Origin: Pectinophora gossypiella
Lineage: Eukaryota; Arthropoda; Insecta; Lepidoptera; Gelechiidae
NCBI RefSeq assembly: GCF_024362695.1
Contig: NC_065429.1
Location: forward strand, 930,001-994,000
DNA: 64,000 bases
Direction of reading: 5' to 3'
Made by a program: the position numbers and the translations under genes. Below are positions 19,311 through 29,720 of the stretch, piece after piece. The notes under the pieces were generated by a model, which saw only the letters and a list, made by a program, of their open reading frames with translations, was not told where the DNA came from and made no database searches. Positions within the stretch are counted from its first letter, which is position 1. Each line of letters starts with the position of its first letter.

Positions 19311-19510
19311 CTACGTATAGAACGGCAATTCTGCTGCACCAGAGGCTGAGCTAGGCTGAGCTTTACCTTACCTCCTGGGTCTTACTTTAGTCTTCAATCG
19401 TATGGCGTCAGACTTCACACACAGATGCGCGTGTAAAGTGAGGTGTTATGGAGTGTGGCGAGAGTGTGCTGCCGCCAAAGGATGTTTTCGTGTTACGGAA
19501 CTGAGCATAG
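19311..19510 (+). repeat. Repeat H copy
   Basis: TAGAACGGCAATTC, GCTGAGCTTTACCTTACC and TCTTACTTTAGTCTTCAATC, as at 9020-9235. Confidence 0.65.
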
Positions 19511-19984
19511 CACCCCGCTAGCCACAAGTTGGTAATGTGACTAGGGATCGACGATCCAACGGTGTTATGTTGAAAGTTGATTATATTGTATAGGCTTTTT
19601 GTATGTATGTATATGTGTGTATGTTTATATATATGGGTATACCGCATAAGTATATATTATTTATTAATCTTCTTTAGTTATGTTGGTATCCATATTCATA
19701 TTCATTTATTCGTAATAGTTCGTATTACATGTCATATGTCGTATATAATCTAGGTTACATTCTACTAGTAGAATAATTCATTTGGTATCATTCATTACAC
19801 ATTAAAAACAAAATAAAATAATAACAATCATAAAACGAATACAATAGCGCAATAAAGAAGTCTTTCTTAAATATTAAAATAAAATTATGAGTTAAATGAA
19901 ATAAATTCGTTATAACTATAGAACGTATGCTCAAGAAGCCAGCGTTTGAGTCGAGACTTAAAACAGGGCAATGACGGTGCGTCA
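19511..19984. other. AT-rich, no recognised feature
   Basis: Short tandem TATG/TATA tracts near 19600-19640. Possibly the 5' part of the LINE-G remnant that follows. Confidence 0.3.
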
Positions 19985-20219
19985 GTGATATGTGTCGGTA
20001 GTTTTTTGTATGTTTGTTGTATCATTAAACTGTATTGTTAAACATTAGTTTATTGCACCAGCCCGTGCTCCAATGCATAATCGTCTTTCACCGTAAAATT
20101 GCCTGGCAGAAATTGCTGTTTTACAATAAGGCCGCTTGTTGTGCTTATGTTTTTATTCGTATGTTTATGTCCTTTGTATATGTCGTTGTGCAATAAAGTA
20201 TTATTGATTGATTGATTGA
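19985..20219 (+). repeat. LINE-G 3' end with (GATT)n tail
   Basis: GGCAGAAATTGCTGTTTTAC, CGTATGTTTATGTCC and GTGCAATAAAGTATTATTGA followed by GATTGATTGATT. Confidence 0.7.
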
Positions 20220-20395
20220 AAGTTGTATATACGCGTCACGCTGAGAAAACTTCGTTAGCGCGTTTCGGGCCGTCTGCGTTATATGATGTGCGCCATCTGT
20301 TGGTCGTGGGCGCAACTAGCTCGGCTACTGGTTGGGTCCGCCACACACAGAACCAAGAGAATAACATTATTTAAATTATGTTTATTCATGTGCAG

Positions 20396-20491
20396 GCAAC
20401 CCAGAGAGTATGCAGTGCCAGCCGAGCCTGCCGCCCGGCGCGTTGGTGCCCGTCTCAGGGTACCATTCTCCGGGAAACCACGAGACCAAGA
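20396..20491 (+). CDS. gem: gem exon 5
   Basis: Acceptor ATTCATGTGCAG, donor AAGA|GTAAGT. Reads NPESMQCQPSLPPGALVPVS then GYHSPGNHETK. The frame was chosen because it bridges the phases of exons 4 and 6. A Ser/Pro-rich linker with no domain. Confidence 0.85.
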
Positions 20492-20600
20492 GTAAGTACG
20501 CGAAATAGAAGAATGTAGTTGGCAGGGTCAAATGAGCGCGAAATGTGGGCCATACAAGTGTGAGCAAATAGTTCATACTTAAACTGCAAAGCAAATAACT

Positions 20601-20906
20601 GCCTCCGTGGTCGAGTGGTTGAGCGTTGGGCTCAAGATCCGGAGGCCCCGGGTTCGAATCCCGGTGGGGACATATCACAAAAATCACTTTGTGGTCCCTA
20701 TTTTGGTTAGGACATTACACGCTGATCACTTGATTGTCCGAAAGTAAGATGATCCGTGCATCAGCACGTTAAGCCGTTGGTCCCAGTTACTACTTACCGA
20801 TGTAAGTGCGTAATCGTTACATGAGCCATGTCAGGGGTCTTTGGCGGCTCAATAATAACCCTGACACCAGGGTTGATGAGATTGGTATACCACCTCCTGG
20901 ACCCTC
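20601..20906 (+). mobile_element. SINE-C, nearly full length
   Basis: Head GCCTCCGTGGTCGAGTGGTT, box B GGTTCGAATCCCGG, core and CCCTGACACCAGGGTTGATG. Truncated at CCACCTCC. The tRNA-like part is a SINE head, not a tRNA gene. Confidence 0.9.
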
Positions 20907-20994
20907 GAGCTACTATTAGTACAACCCATGCCCCTTCCGTAGTAATAGTATCCTAGATATTCCTAATTTCCTTCCCTTACTCCCAAACTTTCCC

Positions 20995-21090
20995 GATTGT
21001 AGACCGAGGGGGTGAGGTAAACCTAGCTCAGTCGCTGGTGGGGAGCGGAGAGTTGCCGTTCTATACGTAGTGTTATTCCTTATTCTATGG
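20995..21090 (-). repeat. Repeat H fragment, 30 nt before gem exon 6
   Basis: Inverted H: GGGGGTGAGGTAAACCTAGC to TTCTATACGTAGTGTTATTC. Confidence 0.65.
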
Positions 21091-21120
21091 TCATGTAGTA
21101 GTGTGGCCTATATCCTCCAG

Positions 21121-21220
21121 ATGCCGGGCTGCTGATGTGCTCTCCAGTCAGCTCCCTGGATGGGTTCCTGCACTCGCCGGTGCCTCAACGCATCGAACCT
21201 AGCTTCAAGGATGACACCAG
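21121..21220 (+). CDS. gem: gem exon 6
   Basis: Acceptor ATATCCTCCAG, donor CCAG|GTACTG. Reads AGLLMCSPVSSLDGFLHSPV then PQRIEPSFKDDT, leading directly into the CP2 domain. Confidence 0.92.
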
Positions 21221-21448
21221 GTACTGGCAAACAAATACAGGGTGTAAAAAAAAACCTAAAAATGAAAAAGAAAAAAATATGATAAAATACTATTAAATTA
21301 ATTTAAGAGATTTTTTTTCTTCTTATTTTTTTATTATTAAATTAATTTTATTGAAATTTATTTATTTGTTTGCATTGCGCACTTGTTTTCAAATTGCAAT
21401 ATTGCTTTCTTAGATGAATTGTCGATGTGGCCATTTTAACCCCCCAGG

Positions 21449-21920
21449 TATGCTTAAAAGTGACAGCTGATATTTCAAGGTTAGCCCAGCCGACGTCATC
21501 CCGCCCTGCGTTGCCATTTCGTAAAGAATAAATTACCCACGTCCAATGTTTTTTAATTTACTATGCAAGGAAATTTTGTGGTTTTAGTAAAATATTTACG
21601 TACAGTTTTAATGATTTTTATATATGTGACAAATAATAGTTATTAAATACATTAGTCAGTAATTCACGTAATTTTCAATAATAAAATTTACGTCCTTGGA
21701 ATGTTGGAGATACCGATTTAATGGTAACACTTTCGTCATTAAAGGGCTAGCAATGGCGTCTTGTCATAGGATTGAGCATACCAGCGGGCTTAGCACCGTA
21801 AGCGCGCGACTCTCTCGCTTCGACATACGTCACCCGTCACTCTCTCACAGTACTGCACAGAAAGAGACAGATGATGTCTGTCGCGGCTTGAGCATACCTG
21901 GTCTTCTTATACCATGGTTC
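21449..21920 (+). mobile_element. MITE-O (piggyBac-like ends), abutting gem exon 7
   Basis: Matches 56982-57597 over most of its length (GTGACAGCTGATATTTCAAG, TACGTCCTTGGAATGTTGGA). The right terminus GCATACCTGGTCTTCTTATA followed by CCATGGTT lies about 10-17 nt before the exon 7 AG. In the other copy the ends are CCCATGGTATAAGAAAACC next to TTAA, as expected for piggyBac-type MITEs. A MITE-N scrap (21360-21445, -) precedes it. Confidence 0.7.
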
Positions 21921-21930
21921 TACCCAACAG

Positions 21931-22075
21931 GTTCCAATACGTGCTAGCGGCAGCGACATCTATCGCGACCAAACAGAACGAAGAGACCCTCACGTATCTG
22001 AACCAGGGACAGCCGTACGAGATCAAACTGAAGAAGCTGGGGGACCTGTCACACTACAAGGGCAAAATACTCAAG
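21931..22075 (+). CDS. gem: gem exon 7 (start of CP2 domain)
   Basis: Acceptor CTACCCAACAG, donor AAG|GTAAAA. Reads FQYVLAAATSIATKQNEETL then TYLNQGQPYEIKL and GKILK. This is the most conserved N-terminal block of the CP2 DNA-binding domain. Confidence 0.97.
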
Positions 22076-22124
22076 GTAAAACTCTTTATTGCACTTAAAT
22101 CATATTAAAATACATTAGGTAGGC

Positions 22125-22573
22125 GAGGAGCTCGGTGGCGCAGCGGTTAACGCGATCGGTCTGCGATTGTTGCAGTAAAGCAACTTTCGCAAAGGCCGGT
22201 CATTGGATAGATAGATAGATAGATAGATAAAATACTTTATTGAGCACAATGGACACAAAATACAGAGATAAGGACAACATATACAGAAAAGCACAACAGG
22301 CGGCCTTATTGCTCATGCAGCAATTTCTTCCAGGCAACCTTTGGGTACAGGAAAATTTAGGATGGGTGACCACAAAAAAAAATTTTCATCTCGAGCTCCT
22401 CCGTGCTTCGGAAGGCACGTTTAGCCGTTGGTCCCGGCTGCATTAGTAGTCGTTAATAAACATCAGTCCGCACTGGGCCCGCGTGATGGTTTAAGGCCCG
22501 ATCTCCCTATCCATCCATAGGGAAGGCCCGTGCCCCAGCAGTGGGGACGTTAATGGGCTGATGATGATGATGA
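22125..22573 (+). mobile_element. SINE-B interrupted by a LINE-G 3' end (22205-22353)
   Basis: Head GAGCTCGGTGGCGCAGCGGT, body GGCCGGTCAT, then a minus-strand LINE-G tail with (GATA)n, then SINE-B resumes at GGATGGGTGACCAC and ends in (TGA)n. A short AGGAT/TGGAT duplication borders the insert. Confidence 0.85.
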
Positions 22574-22574
22574 G

Positions 22575-22935
22575 GTATTGGGTCGTGGGCCATCGGTACG
22601 GCAATGCAGGACGGAAGGGGCAAGTCACAGGGACTGTAACCTGGAACCTGACAAAGGGCAGTAGTAACTGTCAGTACTATTCAGAGGCGGAGGACAGGAG
22701 TCCTAGTACGGCTTTGTAATAGACTACTCTGGGCGCCATCCCACTCGCGTCAGACAGAGTACTGCGGGGCGGAAGGCAAGAGGGAAACCACTGACCTCGC
22801 GCCCAACTGGGCACCCTCAGGCCTGTTGTCTTAAACGTTGTACCGGATGAGAGCCTTCAGCGCTCCCCATTTGTCCGGCCAAGTAGTTAATGCCACCTGC
22901 GGCAAATCTACAATAAGTCACGTCAAAAAAGAAAA
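22575..22935 (+). repeat. Repeat R5 joined to repeat I
   Basis: R5 (CGGTACGGCAATGCAGGACG to GGGAAACCACTG, 22575-22790) runs into repeat I (CGCCCAACTGGGCA, TGCGGCAAATCTACAATAAG, poly-A; 22790-22935). Repeat I recurs at 31238-31305 and 44250-44410 (both -). Repeat H scrap at 22940-23030. Confidence 0.7.
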
Positions 22936-23055
22936 AAAAAACACTTGCATATGTTGATAATGTCAATGTGTAGTGTCTGTGTAAAACAAGGTTGTTTGTA
23001 TGAAGTGTCCGGGGTATGATTATTAGTTACTCTATGATATAGACTATACTAGATG

Positions 23056-23350
23056 TTCATCATCATCAGCTCATTAACGTCCCCACTGCTGGGGCACGGG
23101 CCTTCCCTATGGATGGATAGGGAGATCGGGCCTTAAACCATCACGCTGGCCCAGTGCGGATTGATGGTTATTAACGACTGCTAATGCAGCCGGGACCAAC
23201 GGCTTAACGTGCCTTCCGAAGCACGGAGGAGCTTGACATGAAAACTTTTTTTTTTGTGGTCACCCATCCTATGACCGGCCTTTGCGAAAGTTGCTTAACT
23301 TCAACAATCGCAGACCGAGCGCGTTTACCGCTGCGCCACCGAGCTCCTCA
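23056..23350 (-). mobile_element. SINE-B, full length
   Basis: (CATCAT)n tail at left, GCGCCACCGAGCTCC head at right, 33 nt before the gem exon 8 acceptor. Confidence 0.9.
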
Positions 23351-23383
23351 TTCTAGATGTTAACTAAATCAATTATTTTCCAG

Positions 23384-23485
23384 AGCGTGATCAAGATTTG
23401 CTTCCACGAGCGTCGCTTGCAGTACATGGAGCGTGAGCAGATTGCGCAGTGGCACGCCGAGCGGCCCAGCGAGCGGATACTAGAG
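23384..23485 (+). CDS. gem: gem exon 8 (CP2 domain)
   Basis: Acceptor ATTATTTTCCAG, donor GAG|GTATCA. 34 codons: SVIKICFHERRLQYMEREQI then AQWHAERPSERILE, matching the FHDRRLQY block of TFCP2. Confidence 0.97.
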
Positions 23486-23683
23486 GTATCACCATTGTGG
23501 CGTAGCTAGTTGACGAGCTAATTCCGCGCGTATCCAACAGATGGCGCGCACATCATTTAATGCAGGCCTAGAACGCGCTAACGATGTTTGCACAACGCGA
23601 CCGGAGCTGTGCTGTTACCGGGAATGTTCCCAAAGTGTCTGAAGTATCTGAGCTTATGTGTAATGGTGATATTTCTCCTGCAG

Positions 23684-23791
23684 GTGGATGTGCCGCTGTC
23701 CTACGGGGTGATCCGCGTCGAGCAGCCATCTTGCCTCAACGCTCTGCACGTGTTCTGGGACCCCACCAAGGACGTCGGCGTGTACATCAAG
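23684..23791 (+). CDS. gem: gem exon 9 (CP2 domain)
   Basis: Acceptor TTTCTCCTGCAG, donor AAG|GTAACA. 36 codons: VDVPLSYGVI, then LNALHVFWDPTKDVGVYIK. Confidence 0.97.
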
Positions 23792-24165
23792 GTAACACGG
23801 CAAACCTGTTACTACAAAGAATGTTCGAATTTCACCTAAACTACGCAACGTATTCTTCTAATAACATACGTAGCACTCAATAGATGTATGATTTCTTAGC
23901 TCAATGTGAAATTAACGTAAAATAATTATTAAAAACACATTTTTTCATGTAAAATAAAAAATCAAACCAAACCTCACACAAAAAAGTTGACATCATAAAT
24001 TCTTGTTAATCTGTGGCTAGCTGTCAATTTGACGATTAGCGATGAGACATTTCATTCAGGTCAGGAAAACGAGTCAGTTCCGTGAATAACTTAAGTGAGT
24101 GTACTGTACTTAATAAGCCGAAATGCGCAGAAAAAATGACTTTCAAAGTGAGTTAGTGTAACCAC
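23792..24165. other. Intron sequence, no recognised feature
   Basis: AT-rich. No repeat from elsewhere in the window was recognised. Confidence 0.3.
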
Positions 24166-24625
24166 AAAGAAACATACAATATATATTTTAATATTATCAT
24201 ACAAAATATTCAAACAACCCAAGAGAGTCAGTTCATTTTGATAAAATAACTTGAGCTAAAATCAATTCAGCACTTCACTAGTATGCAGTTTGACACAGAT
24301 AAAAAATATCGGCAGCCATATTTGTTTACCTTTTATGAAGATCATTCTTGAACGGACTATACATTGTTTTATAATTGGGTCGTGTACCAGGATCAAGATA
24401 AATTATGAAATTCTGATTACTAAATAAAGATAGAACTAGAAATAACGAAAAGCATTTTCTTTTTTTTTATTTAACTTATTTATGAATTTTAATGAAGATA
24501 AACGTAATAATAAGTCCGACCATTTATCATATTTTCCTATGACGTCACATTTTGCTTTTTCATACAAATTACATAGTCATTTCGTGTTTTGACGTTTAGT
24601 AAAAAGTGACTATTTTATTATTTTA
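24166..24625. mobile_element. MITE-P copy
   Basis: GGGTCGTGTACCAGGATCAA, AATTATGAAATTCTGATTAC, CCTATGACGTCACATTTTGC and GTTTTGACGTTTAGT. Family copies: 28173-28437 and 42160-42740, and related 29065-29310 and 57205-57455. Ends resemble CTAGTCAAATCAGTTACTTT. Confidence 0.6.
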
Positions 24626-24637
24626 TTTTTATTTATT

Positions 24638-24880
24638 TACATACATACATAAACTCACGCCCGTAATCCCTAATGGGGTGAGCAGAGACACAAGTAATCA
24701 AAGACAACTTGCAGCCACCGTTGATACGAAGTCCAAAGATGGATATGATGAACCTTATGGTGATAAGGGATCAGCCTATCGCCCATAACATTAGTCCATC
24801 ATGTTAGAGGACACAATCCCTCTGTCGGTTTTTACGACATGCCCGGGAAGAGAAGCAGCTGAACGTGTTTTATTTATTTA
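24638..24880. repeat. Element E copy, longest plus copy
   Basis: (CATA)n, AAACTCACGCCCGTAATCCC, GGGATCAGCCTATCGCCCAT and GGACACAATCCCTCTGTCGG. Confidence 0.8.
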
Positions 24881-24924
24881 TTCATTACAAAAGACTGATA
24901 CTGATTTGACTAGTTGGAAACTAG

Positions 24925-25188
24925 CCTATTAAAACACATACCAACGGGTTCTTACCGCGTTTAAATCAGGGATATTCACATTCCGATATCAAATTCATAA
25001 ACAAGCGGCAAAGAAAGAGGGTAGACAGATATGTCTGCCCGTAGAAAATTATGGATCTACCTACTCCACTCCAATCTCATCAGTCGTCCCGTGATCATGG
25101 CACTTGCAACAGTGTCGAAATATCGGGAGTCTCATATCCCTGATTTAAACGCGGTAAGAACCCGTTATTATGTGTTTTAATCAAGGTA
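24925..25188. mobile_element. MITE-J, complete, about 45-bp terminal inverted repeats
   Basis: Left end AACACATACCAACGGGTTCT..ACCGCGTTTAAATCAGGGAT is mirrored at the right by ATCCCTGATTTAAACGCGGT..GAACCCGTTATTATGTGTT. Other copies: 47548-47632, 50480-50633, 51370-51542. Confidence 0.85.
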
Positions 25189-25424
25189 ACATGTTTAAAA
25201 ACACTGTTTTGTTAAATTACTCATTTGTAGATGCTGTGTACGGTCACGAGCATTAATATGTATACACTTTGGTACCATGTCACATTAACTTTTTTGACAA
25301 ATTGAACTGTAAGTCTCACTAAATGTCAAATATGTTAGTGCGACAGAGTCCTAAAGTGGGTACATTATATTGCTCATGACTGTACACCATGTATAAGTAC
25401 GTACAGGTAGCCATACAAGTAGGT

Positions 25425-25515
25425 ATGGGTGTTAGCGACACCGTAATGAATATTGAAGGGGATGATTCAGACCATGATTCTGAGTTGAAATCAAGTGGAA
25501 TTTTCCGTCGCAATA
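25425..25515 (+). repeat. MITE-M fragment
   Basis: GGGTGTTAGCGACACCGTAA, GATTCAGACCATGATTCTGA, TGGAATTTTCCGTCGCAA. 25200-25424 shows nothing recognisable. Confidence 0.7.
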
Positions 25516-25654
25516 TTCACGACTTTTTTGTGCTTTTCTAAACTATTTTCAATTCTACACTTTTGCGATGATATGCGTTTCTCGGGGATGTGGATTTCCT
25601 CACGATGATTTCCTTCATCACTGACCACGTGATAATCATTTATGATCCAAACAT

Positions 25655-25757
25655 ACATAACATACGTCCCACTGCTGGGCACAGGCCTCCCCTCAATCAA
25701 CCGGAGGGGGTATGGAGCATACTCCACCACGCTGCTCCACTGCGGATTGGTGGAGGA
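25655..25757 (-). repeat. SINE-A tail fragment
   Basis: CATACGTCCCACTGCTGGGC to GCGGATTGGTGGAGG. Confidence 0.75.
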
Positions 25758-25838
25758 AATCCAAACATGTTTTACATTTTTTTAAAATTATAACATGGTA
25801 CTGTAAATTTCATTTTTTTTTCCTTTTCTCGTAACCAG

Positions 25839-25973
25839 GTTAACTGCATCTCGACGGAGTTCACAGCGAAGAAGCATGGCGGCGAGAAAGGGGTCCCCTT
25901 CCGCATCCAGGTGGAGACATACCTCGCCAGCGACGACCACAACCGACTGCACGCCGCCGCCTGCCAGATCAAG
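25839..25973 (+). CDS. gem: gem exon 10 (CP2 domain)
   Basis: Acceptor TCGTAACCAG, donor AAG|GTGGGA. 45 codons: VNCISTEFTAKKHGGEKGVP then FRIQVETYLASDDHN and LHAAACQIK, the most conserved CP2 block. Confidence 0.98.
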
Positions 25974-26033
25974 GTGGGAACTGACCGCTTGTTTTAAATA
26001 CATACATACTGTTAGATAGAAAATAATTTATAG

Positions 26034-26270
26034 CCCTCATCATCACCAGCCCATTAACGTCCCCGCTGCTGGGGCACGGGCCTTCCCTATGGATAGATAA
26101 GGAGATCGGGCCTTAAACCACCACGCGGGCCCAGTGCGGATTGGTGGTTATTAACGACTGCTAATGCAGCCGGGACCAACGGCTTAACGTGCCTTCCGAA
26201 GCACGGAGGAGCTCGAGATGAAAACTTTTTTTTGTGGTCACCCATCCTATGACCGGCCTTTGCGAAACTC
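26034..26270 (-). mobile_element. SINE-B, head truncated
   Basis: CATCATCACCAGCCCATTAA to GACCGGCCTTTGCGAAA. 26271-26597 shows no recognised feature. Confidence 0.85.
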
Positions 26271-26597
26271 TTCATAGCAGATTACCGTAACCGAACAAAA
26301 TTCCACGTCACCGCCTTTTTAAAAAGCGGGAAAACGTTCCCGTTCGAAAAAGAAGAAATCAAAATAAAAACAAATTAAATCATTTGCCAGTTGCAAATTA
26401 AAAATAATAAAGTCGTGACAAAGATTCACGACTTTATTCCGTCTGTTATTAAGTTTTATAATCTAATCATAATAAAATAAACATTACGAACCCTAACAAT
26501 GTGAAATAAAGTTTCCATTCTAACGCTCCCTGCGGCTTCACCTACACAATTACAACAATCATCGTCTCCAAACTAATATTTCTCGTCCTACCCTCAG

Positions 26598-26717
26598 GTG
26601 TTCAAGCTAAAAGGCGCAGACAGGAAGCACAAGCAAGACAGAGAGAAGGTGATGAGGCGGCCTCGCTCGGACTTGGAGAAATACCAGCCGGGGTGCGAGG
26701 CGACCGTACTCACCACG
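26598..26717 (+). CDS. gem: gem exon 11 (end of CP2 domain)
   Basis: Acceptor CCTACCCTCAG, donor ACG|GTAAGC. 40 codons: VFKLKGADRKHKQDREKVMR then LEKYQPGCEATVLTT, matching VFKPKGADRKQKTDREK of TFCP2. Confidence 0.98.
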
Positions 26718-27207
26718 GTAAGCCTACACAATTGATAAATAATATCTTTATTTGTACCATTAAAGCCTTAAATATATGACGATATTTGTTTACATTTATA
26801 AGTAATTAATTATTATGAGTCAGCTGTAATTCCTAAAAGTTTTAAACCTGAGCTAAGGATACCAACTACCATCCAAAAGTTGTATGCAGAGAGCCAAAAG
26901 TGAGGGTGCTGACAATGAATACTGTTATAATATTTAAAATTTGAATAATATCAAGTTAACAATAAAAAGAAAAAATATTAATAAAAAGAAAATCTAATAT
27001 ATTATAATAATTTTAATTTTCATCTATCATGTTGGTCTAACTGTTGTGGTTGGGGGGTTTAACGAACCTAATAAAGCAATATTGCTATTTCACAACATTT
27101 TAAAACATAATAACATTAAATGAACTCCACTCCCATAGACAAACGGAGGAATTGGTTTTGTGGGGTTTTTATTATACCAATATTTACTGTATTTTTATGA
27201 AAAAAAA
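26718..27207. other. Intron, AT-rich, MITE-N scrap only
   Basis: GGGGGTTTAACGAACC and AAAGCAATATTGCTATT near 27052-27095 recall MITE-N. Nothing else recognised. Confidence 0.3.
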
Positions 27208-27372
27208 ATCCGTGCTTCGGAGGGCACGTTAAGCCGTTGTTCCCGGCTATTAGCCGTAAAACCTCCACCAACCCGCAGTGGAGCAGCGTGGTGGAATGCT
27301 CTATGTATACCCCCTCCGGTTGAATGAGGGGAGGCCTGTGCCCAGCAGTGGGACGTATATAGGCAGTTTATG
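27208..27372 (+). repeat. SINE-A, 5' truncated
   Basis: Starts in the shared core CCGTGCTTCGGAGGGCACGT and runs to the family tail GACGTATATAGGCAGTTTAT. Confidence 0.85.
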
Positions 27373-27424
27373 TTTTGCTTCTATGCTGTTCTGGGAGCAA
27401 ATAAAAAACATAGAAAACATTCAG

Positions 27425-27650
27425 CTGCTTGTCTTCCCGGGCATGTCGTAAAAACCGACAGAGGGATTGTGTCCTCTAACATGATGGACTTATGTTATGG
27501 GCGATAGGCTGATCCCTTATCACCATAAGGTTCATCATATCCAGCTTACGACATCGTATCAACAGTGGCTGCAAGTTGTCTTTGATTACCTGTGGCTCTG
27601 CCCACCCCATTAGGGATTACGGGCGTGAGTTTATGTATGTATGTATGTTA
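27425..27650. repeat. Element E copy, inverted
   Basis: TTACGACATCGTATCAACAG to GGGATTACGGGCGTGAGTTT then (TATG)n. Confidence 0.8.
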
Positions 27651-27799
27651 TGTTTATGAAAAATAACCATTTTACTTACTTAGTTACATAAGTTTGCATT
27701 GCAATATTGCTTTCTTAGATGAATTGCGTCAATACACAGTAACAGAAAGCTCGGTGAGGCGTGGGTACTTAATTCATCTTGCGACGGATGTAAAAAAAA

Positions 27800-28010
27800 A
27801 AACAATTCAAAAATATTTATTTTTCAAAATTGGCTTACAAAGTTAGCGCTTTTTGAACGTTAAACATAATTAAATTACATATTATGTAACTAGCTGTAAA
27901 ACTACTACCACATCGGAATCTGTAACGCTGAGGGAAAGACGTGGCTAGAAAACCTCCCAGTACCTCTGACTACCCCAATTGGGATATAGTCGTGAACTTA
28001 TGTTATGTTT
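27800..28010. repeat. LINE-R 3' end (-) and repeat Q, ending next to gem exon 12
   Basis: 27800-27955 is the inverted copy of 32500-32640 (TTCAAAAATATTTATTTTTC, ACATATTATGTAACTAGCTG). Repeat Q follows (CTCTGACTACCCCAATTGGG, ATAGTCGTGA), about 15 nt before the exon 12 AG. Q recurs at 46255-46320, 50410-50480 and 35860-36090 (-). Confidence 0.7.
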
Positions 28011-28018
28011 GTCCACAG

Positions 28019-28089
28019 CTATCTAACGATGCGCTGCTGCCGCCACCATCGCTGGTAACCACCTCACCACCATACTCGCCAGACCTGTG
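28019..28089 (+). CDS. gem: gem exon 12
   Basis: Acceptor TTTGTCCACAG, donor CTGTG|GTAAGT. Reads LSNDALLPPPSLVTTSPPYS then PDL. Pro/Ser-rich linker after the CP2 domain. Confidence 0.88.
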
Positions 28090-28172
28090 GTAAGTCACCA
28101 TCTACCAGAACATCTTACATATTATAGCAAATGTAACACACATCCTTCTGCTAGGCACAATATAGCTTGGTT

Positions 28173-28437
28173 CCAACTAGTCAAATCAGTTACTTTTTAC
28201 TCAACATCTAAACGTGAAATTACTATGGAATTTGTATGAAAAAGCACACTGTGACGTCATTGAAATACGTGATAAAATGTCGGACTTATTATTACGTTTT
28301 CTTGATTAAAATTCATAAATAAATTAAATAGAAAAAAGAAAATGTTTTTCGTTAGTCTTAGATCTGTCTTTATTTAGTAATCAGAATTTCATAATTTATC
28401 TTGAACCTAGTACACGACCCAATTGTCGGACTTATTA
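28173..28437 (-). mobile_element. MITE-P copy
   Basis: AACTAGTCAAATCAGTTACT at left; ATTTATCTTGAACCTAGTAC then ACGACCCAATT at right; TGTGACGTCATTG internal. Confidence 0.65.
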
Positions 28438-28703
28438 TTACGTTTTTCCTGATTAAAATTTAAAAATAAGTTATTTAGTTTTAAATCTGTTTTTATTTTG
28501 TTGGCAACATTGGGTTGAAGACTGTCATGGCGGGGGACTTGAAAGAGAAGCTTTTCGATGGTTGAGCGATTCGCGCCTTTTTTACATATCTCAATAATAT
28601 TATACTGGTATAGATAGCTATTTGATTTGTAAACTGTAGAATTAAAGAAGTTATTGTACTATTCGAGGTTTTAGTTAACAATTTAGTAATTTCATAAATA
28701 ACA

Positions 28704-29028
28704 GCCTCCGTGGTCTAGTGGTTAGAGCGTTAGGCTCAAGATCTGGAGATCCGGGTTCGATTCCCGATGGGGACATTGTCGAAATCACTTTGTGAGACTG
28801 TCCTTTGTTTGGTAAGGACTTTTCAGGCTTGAATCACCTGATTGTCCGAAAAAGTAAGATGATTCCTTGCTTCGGAAGGCACGTTAAGCCGTTGGTCCCG
28901 GCTATTAGCCGTAAAAACACCTCCACCAACCCGCAGTGGAGCAGCGTGGTGGAGTATGCTCCATACCCCCTCCGGTTGATTCAGGGGAGGCCTGTGCCCA
29001 GCAGTGGCACGTATATAGGCAGTTTATT
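28704..29028 (+). mobile_element. SINE-A, complete reference copy
   Basis: tRNA-like head GCCTCCGTGGTCTAGTGGTT with box B GGTTCGATTCCCG, body TGATTGTCCGAAAAAGTAAG, shared core, then GGTGGAGTATGCTCCATACC and the tail. Confidence 0.92.
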
Positions 29029-29064
29029 ATACTACCCAAAACGAAATTTAATGGAATTTTGCTA

Positions 29065-29310
29065 TTTTCCACTCTAGTCATATGAGATACTTTTAACGAA
29101 ATGTCAAAACGAAAATTTTCGATTTTTTATGGATATACTGTCCTGTGACGTCATCAATAAAAGCGGTCAAACGTCGTACTCATTGTTACTTAATTAGTAA
29201 TTAAAATTCGAAAATAAGTCGAAATTTAAAATGAGATTGGTTTTTGATCAAGGATCACAGACTTCGTTTTCTAGATAAGCTTTTTGTAATTTATCTTTGA
29301 CCTAGTCAAA
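29065..29310. mobile_element. MITE related to family P
   Basis: CATATGAGATACTTTTAACG at left and TTTGACCTAGTCAAATGCC at right, internal CTGTGACGTCATCAATAAAA. The same subtype lies at 57205-57455 (-). Confidence 0.6.
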
Positions 29311-29549
29311 TGCCGTATTTTTAAACACAATTGTAAGACAATACAATGTAATTTATTTACAAGTAAGATAACAAGATACAATTAAGCTATTTGTTGGAGA
29401 TGAAGTGAAGGTAAGTCAGCAGGTAAGTGGTAGAATTAAAGCAGGTCCAATATACTTACTTCTGTAATCCCAGAATATCAAGATGGCTAACATCAGAAGT
29501 AATTCAAAAGATAATGATGGTCTTTCCAAGCTGCGTTCCCCAAAAAATA

Positions 29550-29720
29550 CAGGGTGTTAGTGACATCGTAACGAATACTGAGGGGGATGATTCAGACCAT
29601 GACTCCGAGTTAATACCAAGTGGAATTTTCCATCGCAAAATTCATGTCTTTTGTGTTTTTCTTTTTAAATTCTATACTTTTGCGATGGAAAATTTCCCTT
29701 GATATTAACTTTAGAGTAAT
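29550..29720. mobile_element. MITE-M copy with inverted end
   Basis: CAGGGTGTTAGTGACATCGT, GGAATTTTCCATCGCAAA, then an inverted TTTGCGATGGAAAATTTCC. Confidence 0.7.

Noticed and set aside
20601..20675. Possible tRNA genes (also 4330, 28704, 34256, 45170, 53723, 59708, 60774)
   Set aside because: Each tRNA-like head continues into a shared SINE body and recurs in truncated copies, so these are SINE heads, not tRNA genes.
23584..23883. Overlapping plus ORFs around gem exon 9
   Set aside because: Only the frame from the acceptor at 23684 encodes CP2 sequence; the rest is intron.
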